Shown here piece by piece: positions 22,206 through 32,860 of a DNA stretch of 64,000 bases. Position numbers and translations under genes: made by a program. Under the pieces are notes generated by a model. That model saw only the letters and a program-made list of their open reading frames with translations. It was not told the origin of the DNA and made no database searches. Position 1 is the stretch's first letter. Every line of letters starts with the position of its first letter. Source of the DNA: Ahaetulla prasina (lineage: Eukaryota > Chordata > Lepidosauria > Squamata > Colubridae); contig NC_080540.1 of NCBI RefSeq assembly GCF_028640845.1, positions 99,791,561-99,855,560 on the forward strand. The letters are read 5' to 3'.

Positions 22206-24632
22206 AATAATGAACCCATAGTGTGAAGTTCAATCATACCAAGCTTTGAGCTCTTTCGCTCTTTACTCCAGCGTGGCCAAGATCAGATTGGAAAGTCACT
22301 TTTTAGAATAAGCCACAGATTAACAATATACATAAACTAACCTCTCAGCAACATTAACTATGTATTTTTAAACCCTTCGCTTATGAAATTGGCTTAACAC
22401 CCGCAACTCTGAGTATCCAGAGTTTATAGTATGGAAAGTACATTCAGATGTGATTAATATACAGTGGAAAATTCCAAGTTCTCTGCTATGCTTGCATCAG
22501 AGGAAATGCAGTGCGCAGCCCTAACATGAGCTGCAACATGTTCTCGCAATGCTAAACCAGGATAGGAGAAACTGTGGTTATGGTCCAACTTTCATCAGCC
22601 CCACCCAACTGGCCCAGCTAATGGTGAAGGTGGAAAATGGGACCTGGAAGGCCACAGGTTGCTGAATTGGGGGAGGGGGCCATATTTTATTTTTTAATTG
22701 CAAACAAAGGCAAAAAAATGTCCTCTTCCCAGTAAAAACAAGCCAAATATAAATTCCTTAAAAGCATATTCCTTAGGCATCAACACGACTGTTTTGCAAA
22801 AAGGGAGCATAATGATTGCAAATCAGAGCAGAGGACACAAAATCCTTGAAAATATTCAGACTATTTTTTCATCCAAACACCAAACACCACATAATATTTG
22901 GTTTAAATGCTGTTTACTAGCCAATCCCTTTATTGCTAGTCTCTAATTTCATTGGAAGAGTGCAATTTATACTGGAGCCCATCCAGAGATTCAACTGTAG
23001 GGGAGGACATGAAACCACAGGAAGCAACTAAACTTAAATCAAAGAACGGAAATGGCTTGGTTCAAATTTAGAGAGTACACATTGTTTTCTGGTGGAGTTG
23101 CCACTTCCTTGCAGTGACCTTTAGATTCTTTATTAATTATGTAAAAAAAAAAAAAAGAGGCAAGCAACCCCAAGCATTCCAGACTGAAGAGAAGCTGTTG
23201 AAATCTGTGAGCCGAAAAAGAGAACTGGAGGGAAACACCAGTTCAGGGACAGAATGAGTAAACATGAGAAGTCATGGGGAGAGAGAGAGAAAGAGCAAGA
23301 ACTCCATTCAACATCCAGTGAGACTTAAAAATGCCTCATTTGGGCTACATCTTGATTTTCATCCCATTAAATCCAAACTCAAGTTTCAAAGCATGCTGTG
23401 AATCAGACTTCTTCTCCCTTGCTTTGTGTAAATCAGGCACACTTATCAGCAATTCAAATGCCATTTCCAGCCTTTGGCCTTGCGTCTTTGCTGGAATTTC
23501 AGCTAGACTACCTTTGTTGTTGTTGTTGTTCTTAAAAACCAGAATGGTTGAAACCCTTGTTTTGGCTCTTCCTAACACTCCCCCAGTTTAGAAAAAGAAA
23601 CATGTATTTTTGATGAGCTGCACAAGTGGGTGGGTTTGTGATGTTGTAAACTCCAGCCAATTGGAGCGCAGGATAGCCGATTTCTGCTGCAAACTGGCAG
23701 AACTGGTTTCTCCTCTGCTGGAACTCCAGAGAGGGAGTCTTATCCCAAGAGACAGAATGGCAGGATCTGCTTTTTCAGTGACACTGACCGGGAAGAATAT
23801 CTGCATTTAGGTTGAGTTGAACCTGAAAACCTTCAGCTCACTCTACTCACTGAAGGGTGGAGACAAAGGAGGCAGAGGGTAAATCAATGTTAGCTGACTG
23901 CGAAGACAATAACAACATTTGTGTTGAAATTGTTTGGCACTCTTTGACTCATTTTCTAGAGCTCGGGGCACTTCCAGTATGAGCTAGGAAGGAGCCAAAG
24001 GTAGGGCATTAAACTGGTCTTGCAGATATTATGTATTCATTTTCAGGATTACTTGGCTGGATAATGAGAACCTGATAACAACAAGCCTTGCGCAATGGGA
24101 GGAACAAGACAGAAGTTATTTCAAATCAACAGTGAAGAAATTGCCAGTGGCATTGCCCTTTATGACAATGTCAGATTTTAAACAATAGTTTGACTTTTTC
24201 TGTCATTCAAAATAAATCCCTAAAGTATTTGCAATTGACTGATCACTTAAAGTTATGGATTTCAAAAGCCTGTTTTCACCAGGAATGCTGCTAAGCTCTT
24301 AAAGCAACCAAAAGCTTGTTAGGAGTTTAAAGATTAAATTTGCATTTACTTTTTGCTGCAAGTTCCAATCTCAAAAATATATTTAAGATAATTGTATTGT
24401 TTTCAGCATTTATTTCAGTTTTGTGTAGGCCTTCAACTTGAACGACTCTAGTCAGCTTACAACCTGTTAACACAAAACCATCTATGGAGGCAATACAAAT
24501 TTTTCAAGTCTTGCATTCATAACTCATTGCCAAATGCCCAAAGGAAGAAGATGATTTTGACCTGCTTTCTAAAGGATACAAGAAAGGGGGGGGGCGCTTA
24601 GAGTAGGCTAATTGCTTGCTTGGGTCAACAAA
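22206..24632. other. intronic, no recognised feature
   Basis: About 2.4 kb without a recognised gene or repeat. It contains a poly(A) run at 23142-23155, GA repeats near 23280 and a (TTG)n patch at 23516-23530. Confidence 0.5.
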
Positions 24633-26500
24633 GGAGACCTTTTAAGATTTTTTTTTTTTTATTCAAAAAGTTTTTATTAGTCAAAAAAAAGGTTTATACA
24701 AATACATATCAGGTATGGTAAATTTTCATTTTTCTTATCTAAAATAAGAATTTTACTCAAATTTTTTAACACATACAACAGCCATATGGCAAGCAGGTAA
24801 CACGAAGTAGCTAAGTTTACAAATTTTAAATACGTAATAAAGAAGGGTCAAGAATAAACAGAATATCGTACTAAAGAGAATAAGGAAAACCAACACAATC
24901 CCAAATATCTTTATCACTTCCTAGTTTTGGATCTCAGAACTCTGGGTTCAGCCTGACCCAACTCCAGGGCCGCAACAGCGGCAGCCGCCTCCGCCCCATG
25001 ATCTATAACCTATAACCTCCCCTTCTTCAATTCCTGGGTCATCTGATTCCAGGAGGGCTTTGTGTTCCTCCACATAGGCCGTAGCCTCCGCAATTGTACT
25101 GATTTTTTTCGTAATGCCCTCCCGGAAAATCATCAATCCCTCTGGCATCAGCCATCTGAAGCCCACTCCCTTCTGGTACAATTTGCTTGACAAAAAATAA
25201 TATTTCTTTCTTTTTTCACGTACCTGTCTGGGAATCTGCCTCAGAATGGCTATCTCCCTGCCCCTGTAAATCAGTGCCCCACTCCTATGTTTTCTAAGAA
25301 TTTCATCTCTCGTCTCTCTTCTCACAAATTTGACATGAACCTCTCTGGGAACTGCATGCGTGCGTGCATATTGCGAATTAACTCTATAAACTCGATCCAC
25401 ATCCCAATTCATGAAATCAACACCTCTCCCAAGAAATTCTCCCAACAATTTAGTCACAACATCTCTCAAGTCTTCTTGGTCCACTTCTTCCAAATTTTGA
25501 AACCTAAGGAAATAAGACATTTTATCCATCTGTAGTCCAAGCACAGCATTGCCTGTCGTCTCCTCTCTTTTCTGCACTGCCGCATCTCACCCTCCAAACC
25601 TTCCACTTTCTGCTTGTTTTCTGCTGAAACTTGTTGAGTATCCTTTAAATCCTTTTGGATAGTCACAATTTCTGCTCTTATTTCATCAATTTCTTGTCCA
25701 TATTAGATAACTTTTCCAAAGGATTCCCCATATGTCCAGCAGTTGGTCTCTGACCTTTTGCCATTAAGGAAAAAAACATACAAAATCCTCAGGCAGGCAC
25801 AGTATCCTTGTAATTTCCTCCGGATCCACCAGGGGGCACTCACAGGAGCAACGAGTCCAGAGTACAGTTAGTCAACCAGGAAGCCGAAGGGAAGTGATGT
25901 CATCAAAATTCTCATAGTGAAGGCGGAAGCTGGACGCCACCACTGTTCCCCAGAAGGAGGGGGGGCCTCAAACCTTCCCTCCTAAATTTCTCCATCACCT
26001 CTTCTCTCCAGAGCTCCACAAAACCGGTAATCTTCTTATTTTAAGTTCTCCTCTCTCCAGAATAACTCGTGCTCCTTCCAACGACTTCCGGTGTCCAGCG
26101 GCAACGGACGTCTGGAAGGCTTCTCCTGCCTCCAGCGCCCGAATCCGGCCGCCGCCGAGGCCCTCAGGGGCCAGGTGTTCCGAAAAGGACACCTGCCACA
26201 CGGACGGCTCGCCAGGGGTCTCCCAGCCGACATACAGGACTGTGGGGACCGATGCTGGCGCGTCCTAGGCTTGGCGGGGTTTGGAGGCCACAGGCCGCGG
26301 CCATTATTTTGGTCGTCGCCTGGGCCGCTGTGCCCGGTGACACCGGGGCATTGGATTTATAACTGCAGCAGCCTGGTGGTGAACAGGGAACGGAGAAGAA
26401 TTGAGGAGGAGAAGGGAAGGGAATATCGGTAAACGTGAGTGGAGTGCTCCGGAGTGCGGGGGGGTTTTTTCTCCCCTGCGGTTGGAGACCTTTTAAGATT
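24633..26500 (-). mobile_element. ORF1-only L1 element (HAL1-like), full insertion with target duplication
   Basis: A minus-strand retrotransposon (24650-26483, 1834 bp) flanked by the perfect 17-bp duplication GGAGACCTTTTAAGATT at 24633-24649 and 26484-26500. In transcript order it has a GC-rich 5' UTR of about 720 bp (26483-25765), an L1 ORF1 (25764-24948), a 3' UTR of about 300 bp and a poly(A) tail seen as T11 at 24650-24660, with AATAAA-type signals. No endonuclease/reverse transcriptase ORF2 lies between ORF1 and the tail. Mammalian HAL1 elements have the same half-L1 structure. It could instead be one L1 copy with an internal deletion. Confidence 0.85.
24948..25764 (-). pseudogene. L1 ORF1 protein (RNA-binding chaperone), two frameshifts
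   Basis: L1 ORF1p is a trimeric RNA-binding protein that coats L1 RNA. The ATG is at 25764 (MAKGQRPTAGHMGN...). One frameshift near 25680-25690 moves to the coiled-coil frame (VTIQKDLKDTQQ, KVEGLEGEMRQ), and a second near 25570-25590 moves to the frame holding the RRM (MSYFLRFQNLEE, VHVKFVRRETRDEILRK) and the C-terminal domain (ILRQIPRQVREKRKKYYFLS, GLMIFREG, EATAYVEEHKALL). The stop is TGA at 24950-24948. At about 270 aa it is shorter than human ORF1p (338 aa). Domain order coiled coil, RRM, CTD is preserved, so the decay is slight. Confidence 0.85.
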
Positions 26501-26621
26501 GAAAGCTTAAAAATGTGTATTGTATTTGTGGACAGCTGGTTTTCATCCTTGATTACTGATGGCAGAAATGTTGATTGAGGTTGAATAAAAAAACCTGAAA
26601 TTAAGGTGGATAGTTATTTGA

Positions 26622-26691
26622 ATCAATAAATCAAGCTTTTGATTTATTGATCAAAAGCTTGATTTATTGATCAGAATTTATTGATCAGAAT
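26622..26691. repeat. small palindromic/tandem AATAAATCAAGCTT cluster
   Basis: AAATCAAGCTTTTGATTTATTGATC units occur in both orientations, followed by TTTATTGATCAGAA twice. A further piece, AATAAATCAAGCTT, lies beyond the SINE at 26963. The SINE inserted into this cluster. Confidence 0.6.
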
Positions 26692-26953
26692 TTTTTTTAT
26701 TTGCATTTATATCCCGCCCTTCTCCGAAGACTCAGGGCGGCTTACACTATGTCAAGCAATAGTCTTCATCCATTTGTATATTATATACAAAGTCAACTTA
26801 TTGCCCCCAACAATCTTGGGTCCTCATTTTACCTACCTTATAAAGGCTGGAAGGCTGAGTCAACCTTGGGCCTGGTGGGACTTGAACCTGCAGTAATTGC
26901 AAGCAGCTGCTGTTAATAACAGACTGCATTAGTCTGTTGAGCCACCACCAGAG
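26692..26953 (-). mobile_element. tRNA-derived SINE
   Basis: The minus strand starts with a tRNA-like head (TGGCTCAACAGACTAATGCA) and a B-box-like GGTTCAAGTCCCACC. It continues through AAAATGAGGACCCAAG to a 3' end CCGCCCTGAGTCTTCGG then GGGATATAAATGCAAATAAA. Flanked by the 9-bp repeat GATCAGAAT at 26683-26691 and 26954-26962. Nearly identical copy at 46585. Confidence 0.85.
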
Positions 26954-26962
26954 GATCAGAAT

Positions 26963-27712
26963 CAATAAATCAAGCTTTAAAAGAAAAGATTGAGTGTGTA
27001 ACTGTAACACGCATCTTATATTTTAACAGGATAGGGTTTGAAATGCATACATTGACAGTAATAATAATTACTTAATTACTAAACTTATTATCACCAGCAT
27101 GAACTGGACACTAAAAAATCATAGCCACGGAAGAAGGGGATTAAACACCATGACTGTATTTTCTCTTGTCTTACACTTATTTTAAAAGAGAAGTGGGAGA
27201 AAGTGAATTTGAATATCATCTTAGTTTTTAAAGGTAGGATCATCTGGGAGTAGCTATGCATCATGCTGTCTCTGAACCTCTGAAATAGATCTGAAGCAGC
27301 ATATGCCACATGATGCATTCCATCTTTTTTGAGACAAGGCAGGCTTTTCTACTTATACAGTGGCTTTCAAGCAAAGATGTTTCTAAGCCGTCCTTGCACC
27401 TCAGTTACAGGGATTATGGTACACATTATTTGGTACCTCTGAATTCCATCCTTGCCTTCAAACAACTAAGACAGAGGTGGGCTTGTTCAGGCCTGCTTAG
27501 CCTCAGAGATGAAACCATATCAGGAACCTTCAGGTCATTCAGAAAAGTGTAAGGTGGTCACAATAATCAGCATTGGAAGGAGAGGGAGGCGTCAAGAACA
27601 CAAGGAACAGGTGACAGACAAGTTATGCATGATAAGTTGTGCTTTAAAGAATAAGACTTTATTATACAGGAGATGGAGTAAATCACCCATATGAACACAA
27701 TCTTGTTGCAAT
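26963..27712. other. intronic, no recognised feature
   Basis: No gene or repeat identified. Confidence 0.5.
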
Positions 27713-27714
27713 TA

Positions 27715-28094
27715 CCGTATATACTCGAATATAAGCCGATCCGAGTATAAGCCGAGGTCCCCAATTTTACCCCAAAAACTGGGGTAAACTGGGGACTCGA
27801 GTATAAGCCGAGGGTGGGAAATGAGGCACCTACCGGTTGGGGAAACCCTCCCTCCCTCAGCTGAGAAGGCTGGCGGCCCCCGCCCGCCTCTCACTGCACC
27901 GCAGGGCTTCCGTCCGTAAAATGTGAAAAAGAAAAAAAACTCGAGTATAAGCCGTATATACTCGAGTATAAGCCGAGGGGCTTAAAAAAAAAAAACTCGA
28001 GTATAAGCCGTATAGACCCGAGTATAAGCCGAGGGGACGTTTTTCAGCACAAAAAATGTGCTGAAAAACTCGGCTTATACTCGAGTATATACGG
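27715..28094. mobile_element. TA-flanked TIR DNA transposon with iterated subterminal motif
   Basis: Starts CCGTATATACTCGA and ends TCGAGTATATACGG with TA on each side (27713-27714, 28095-28096). The motif CGAGTATAAGCCG occurs six times exactly in direct orientation, once as CGAATATAAGCCG and once inverted near the right end. No transposase. Repeated subterminal motifs are typical transposase-binding arrays, but that role is inferred. Confidence 0.75.
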
Positions 28095-28096
28095 TA

Positions 28097-28960
28097 GCTT
28101 GTTTCAGCTCTGGTAAAGTTGGGCTCAGGTAGGAATAATATTGTGAAATATATTACTTCTAAGTGAATATTAGTTTGCTGAAGTCAGAGGAAGCTGATGT
28201 TCAAATGAATAAATCAGATCCTCCTAGAACTGTTCTGATGTTGTTCTGACCATTCTCATGATGCTTTCACCTCAAAACAACTCTTCTGAGTTTGAAACGG
28301 ATGTTTTGTACTTTCAAGGGCAAAACACATTTGGAATGGTAGGAATAAATAATGGTAGGCATTCAGAACACAGTGCACTTCAAATTTCAAACATTTCAAA
28401 TGCAAAGTCATTTGTACATCCTTAATTAACAGCATTAGCAGAATCTGAATATTCAGAAAAAATTGCAAGATTCCAATGAAGATATGGAGCTCTCGTTCAC
28501 AGAAGAGAAAAATAAGGTATAGAATTGAATCAAGAATTATCAATATTTTGAGAAGAACAATAAATAACGGGGTTCAAGAAACGTACTTTAAAAAATTTAT
28601 TGGCCACCCAACTCCAGTGGACTAGAGGTGGTCAACTCTAGAATGTCTCTTAGTAGCTTAGAATTTTTTTAAAAATAGAAAACAATAAAAAGAAAATTAT
28701 GCATCTGGACAAACCACATTTTCTATGCCAGAATTGACCCATTGAGTCAATAGTAGAGTGAGAGCCTTTGGGAACTCCATTCTCTCTCCCTCCTTCTCCT
28801 CCCTCTCTCTGTGTTGTGTGGAAGCTTATTTCTGAACTGCATCCAATGGACAATAAGAAAAGAAAACCAAAATACTTGAAATAAGTTCAGTAGATCATAT
28901 AATACAATGGTATAGGGATTGGCCAGGACTGCTGTGGATATATAAAGGCAGAGTGCATTT
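28097..28960. other. intronic, no recognised feature
   Basis: No gene or repeat identified; a CTCCTTCTCCTCCCTCTCTC tract lies at 28785-28810. Confidence 0.5.
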
Positions 28961-29690
28961 TTTGTTGTTAGTTGCAAAGTCGTGTCCGACCCATTATGAC
29001 CTCATGGACAACGTTCCTCCAGGCCTTCCTGTCCTCTACCATCCTCTGGAGTCCATTTAAACTCATGCCTACTGCTTCAGTAGCTCCATCCAGCCACCTC
29101 ATTCTCTGTCGTCCCTTTCTTCTTTTGTCCTCAATCTTTCCCAGCATTAGGCTCTTCTCCAGTGAGTCCTTCTTTCTCATTAGGTGGCCAAAGTTTTTCA
29201 GTTTCATTTTCAGGATCTGGCCTTCTAAAGAGCAGTCAGGGTTGATCTCCCCTTGGACTGACTTGTTTGTTCGCCTTGCAGTCCAAGGGACTCGCAGGAG
29301 TCTTCTCCAGCACCAGAGTTCAAAGGCCTCAATTCTTTGGCGCTCAGCCTTTCTTATGGTCCAGCCTTCACAGCCATACATTGCAACCGGGAAAACCATG
29401 GCCTTGACTATACACACTTTTGTTGGCAGGGTGATGTGTCTGCTTTTTAGTACGCTGTCTAGATTTGCCATAGCTTTCCTCCCCAGGAGCAAGCGTCTTT
29501 TAATTTCTTGGCTGCAGTCCCCATCTGCAGTGATCTTGGAACCCAGGAAAATAAAATCTGTCACTACCTCCATTTCTTCCCCATCTATCTGCCAGGAATT
29601 GAGAAGGCCAGATGCCATGATTTTGTTTTCTTAATGTTGAGTTTCAAGCCAACTTTTGCACTCTCCTCCTTCACCCTAAAGTCATTTTTA
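28961..29690 (-). mobile_element. BovB (RTE) LINE, 5'-truncated 3' end
   Basis: Minus-strand copy containing the last third of the BovB reverse transcriptase ORF and a very short 3' UTR ending in a TTG-type tail (plus-strand TTTGTTGTTAG at 28962). BovB is an RTE-clade LINE abundant in squamates. The 5' end is truncated near 29690. Confidence 0.88.
28968..29618 (-). pseudogene. BovB reverse transcriptase, C-terminal fragment (216 aa open frame)
   Basis: The open frame has hallmark BovB C-terminal motifs: DFIFLGSKITADGDCSQEIK, RRLLLGRKAMANLDSVLKSR, MYGCEGWTIRKAE, ELWCWRRLLRVPWTARRTN, FGHLMRKKDSLEKSLMLG and GRQRMRWLDG. This is the thumb and C-terminal part; the endonuclease and the catalytic YADD region are missing. 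It is unbroken over 216 codons, so the insertion is fairly young. Further BovB sequence (29619-29690) continues upstream without a start codon of its own. Confidence 0.9.
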
Positions 29691-30434
29691 TTATGACTGA
29701 TGGGGATTAAGAGCAGGCAACAACTCTTTACCTTACTTGTACAACAACTGATTCCCAAACAAAAAAGGAATTTTAAAAATTAAAATAAAAGGTATTCTTC
29801 AAGATAGGTAGCAAAGTATGTTGAAGGTAGGTAGAATCTTAAAACAGAAGTTAATGCTTCTGTGACTAAACGCAACATGACTAAGATGCCCCAAACATTA
29901 AACAGAGATTATTTACACCTGAAAGCACACAATAGCACCAAACCTCACATGATCTCATGAAAGTTAGCATAGGTGTTCATACAAAGTTGTGAGATTGCAG
30001 TTGGAACTAACCAACTTGTGATCCCACAATCACTTTCAGCTTTAAAAGTTCACCACCAGGATTTTTCAACAGTATGACAAAGCAACTCTCATGTAACCAT
30101 GGATGTTTGATTGATAACGTTTGGATCCCGTAATTTAATCATCCCCTGAGCCTTCTCAGTAGAGTACCTGCACTGTGCGGCAAAGAAGAAAAGCAGCTGG
30201 ATATTAAATTAGATGATAGAGATTTGACATATAATTCAATAGCTTATTTTATATGCCCATGCTCCCCAAATATAATCTTTCACATTACTGTTTGATCCAA
30301 AATGCTTCCAATTGCAAATTAATTAGCACTCAAGGTCAAGCCCAGAGAAAATATGAGAAATGTAGCTTGCAAAAATCGGAGGGATGTCAGATTTCCTGTC
30401 ATAAGAATCTACTTTCAGGATGCATTCTGAAAAG
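29691..30434. other. intronic, no recognised feature
   Basis: No gene or repeat identified. Confidence 0.5.
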
Positions 30435-30437
30435 AAT

Positions 30438-30466
30438 TCTATTATTATTATTACTATTACTATTAC

Positions 30467-30528
<62 letters not shown>
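30438..30528. repeat. (ATT)n microsatellite
   Basis: About 30 trinucleotide units with a few ACT interruptions at the left. The poly-Leu or poly-Ile frames across it are artefacts. Confidence 0.95.
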
Positions 30529-30529
<1 letters not shown>

Positions 30530-31144
30530 GAACAATATAAGCAACATAAACAACGTGGCCTATGAAACTTAAATCGGTACAACTGCACTAGAGACGACTC
30601 TATATAAAACAACTGAACAAAGCGGTTGGAACAGACACACAGATAAATTATGGATTGGAAATGGAGCCATTTTATTTTTTGAGCAAAGTCAAATCATGAA
30701 GAAGGAATATTTCATTGCAGGCAATCTTCCAGGAAATTAAGGTAATTGTTTTGTTTTGTTTTTTACTTTTCTCTCTTTCCCCCCCAACTGAACATGTTCG
30801 CAACATCCATTTGGCTAGCCTTTTCATATGTAACTCATATGTAACGACAGAAGCAAGGTTACCATTCTACATGAGCCTTACCCATTGACCTCCCATGTTG
30901 AGTCTGGAGAGCAGGACAGGAAATGGTAGTTGTGAGCAATCACTTGGATAATTAAGCACTGGAGGGACTTAAGGTCTCATTTCACCCTTTATGAAACTCA
31001 AATCTTCCCAGTAGTTGGGAAGCTGACTCTACCCATTTTGGGGGACACAGTCCTTATTATGATGATGATGATGACAGTATACACAGCAAACGAGATAACT
31101 ATGCTGGATTTCATATCACAGATCACTAGTCGAACACTTCCCAA
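30529..31144. other. intronic, no recognised feature
   Basis: No gene or repeat identified; (ATG)n patch at 31060-31073. Confidence 0.5.
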
Positions 31145-31512
31145 GCATTTAGGACTGCGTGATGTATTGGCGAATTATGCGAGCAGATCCCAGTAAGGTG
31201 GCCTTCTGCAGCTGACCAATGGTGATCTTATCAGTGCCAATTGCTTTTAAGTGCTTGCCTAGGTCTTTAGGCATAGCTCCCAGTGTGCCGAGTACAACTG
31301 GAACCACCTGCACTGGTTTATGCCAGAGTCTCTGCAATTCGATTCTCAAATCTTGATATCTGGTGACTTTTTCAAGTTGTTTCTCATCAATTCTGCTGTC
31401 ACCAGGTATAGCAATGTCGACTATCTACACTTCTTTCTTTTCCACAATTGTGATATCCATGGTATTCTGTTCCAAAACTTTATCAGTCTGTATTCGGAAA
31501 TCCCACAGCAGT
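31145..31512 (-). pseudogene. R4/Dong-like retrotransposon, restriction-like endonuclease C-terminus
   Basis: On the minus strand the translation reads ...NTMDITIVEKKEV, a stop (TAG), then IVDIAIPGDSRIDEKQLEKV, TRYQDLRIELQRLWHKPVQV and VPVVLGTLGAMPKDLGKHLK. The DI...IVDIAIPGD pair with EK..RYQDL fits the PD-(D/E)xK-type endonuclease at the C-terminus of R4/NeSL-group LINEs, which lack an apurinic endonuclease. It is 5'-truncated and has an internal stop. The exact clade is uncertain. Confidence 0.65.
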
Positions 31513-31518
31513 AGTAGT

Positions 31519-31550
<32 letters not shown>

Positions 31551-31626
31551 ATAATAATAATAATAATAATAATAGTTGTTTTGTTGTTGCTGTTTGTTGT
31601 TGTTGTTGTTGCTGTTGTTGTTGTTG

Positions 31627-31667
<41 letters not shown>

Positions 31668-31685
31668 AATTATTATTATTATTAT
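31513..31685. repeat. compound trinucleotide microsatellite
   Basis: (AGT)n, then (AAT)n, then (TTG)n with some GCT, then (TTA)n with TAATAATTATT. The AAT and ATT blocks are reverse complements and could pair. It begins directly at the end of the R4-like fragment and may have grown from its tail. Confidence 0.92.
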
Positions 31686-32699
31686 ACACAAAGTCTGCTG
31701 TGGCCCTTGAATCAGTGGACATTGTATGCTCCCTTTCTGAACTCTAAATTAGGATTTAGAGGACAATCCTGTGTTTTCAATTCCCAGCAGGCACTGTCAT
31801 CAAAGCCAAGAGGCTCAGGATCATGGCAAGTAAAGGCTCAAACAGTCTATTCATTCCTATGCTAAAAGATATTGCACGTTAAAGTAACAATGTCTGTTAT
31901 GTCATGTATGAATCTGAAAACACCAAAATTCAAAAATAACAAAATAATTCAGGAAGAGACACCTTTAAAAGATGCCATATTAACAAAATCCTCAACAGAA
32001 TATTTACTAAGCATGATTCTAATGGTTGATTTAGGCCATAGGAGACTCGGATTCAGAGTTCTTGCCTGAATCCCAAAAAAGGCAGGCTTGAACTAAGAGA
32101 ATAAAGCTATAGATATTTGGACTACTAGACCAATCCGTCTCAAAGGTGGGGGGCTGGAAGAAGGCACTTCAGTTAATAATTAGCCTCATTTTTTTAATTG
32201 CAAATTTTATCAAGGTGCAATCTAGCCACCATCCTACAAAACAGAAGATAGCTATGGAGTATAACTTTCTTCAAAATAACCATGGTGAATATATTAAGGC
32301 CGTGTTTCTAAGGATGCTTATTTGGAAATGTGTCGTACCAAGTACATTGGGATTCATCCCCAAGTAGAACATTAATTGTAGCCCAACTTCATAGCAGAAG
32401 AAATGAGATATGTATGACTTAAAAGGATTTTCAGTTCATTTAGAGTGAAGGTTAGATATAATCTTAAAACATAAATCAATTTCATTGTCTCATTTATTTG
32501 ATGTATTTAATCAAAGGTAATCCAGTAATCACAGGGCCTCCTATCAGTTGGGCAGTTACTGCCCAACTGATCAGATCTGAACATTGAAGTTGTTCTTGGC
32601 TTTGGTGAGGGTGGGAGAAGCCTCCTCGGATTGTGTGAATTTGTTTCTTCCCTGTCCCCACTCCCGCCCCGCCAAAGTTCATGTCTGATTCTTATCACC
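31686..32699. other. intronic, no recognised feature
   Basis: No gene or repeat identified. Confidence 0.5.
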
Positions 32700-32860
32700 T
32701 TTGTCATTTTTTTATTCTTTATTTTTGTTTTTATTGTATTTTTTAAACTGTTTTTATTTGTGAGCTGCCCAAAGTCACTAGGGCTTCGGCAGCATGCTAG
32801 CTAAATAAATAAAATAAATAAACCCACATGCTAAATAAATAAATAAATTTGTAGAATTTC
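32700..32860 (+). mobile_element. SINE/LINE 3'-end remnant
   Basis: TTTTTATTTGTGAGCTGCCC AAAGTCAC-type sequence followed by AAATAAATAAAATAAATAAA is the usual 3' end of squamate SINEs (GAGCCGCCC...AATAAATAA). No tRNA head is seen. Confidence 0.5.

Noticed and set aside
26040..26480. CpG-rich patch as a possible promoter of a host gene
   Set aside because: It lies inside the target duplications of the L1-type element and is that element's 5' UTR.
28972..29634. 220-codon plus-strand frame
   Set aside because: It is the antisense shadow of the BovB reverse transcriptase, which has the family motifs.
30253..30553. Frames with poly-Leu or poly-Ile tails
   Set aside because: They are translations of the (ATT)n microsatellite.
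31425..31865. Frames rich in Asn, Tyr or Val
   Set aside because: Translations of the compound trinucleotide repeat next to the R4-like fragment.
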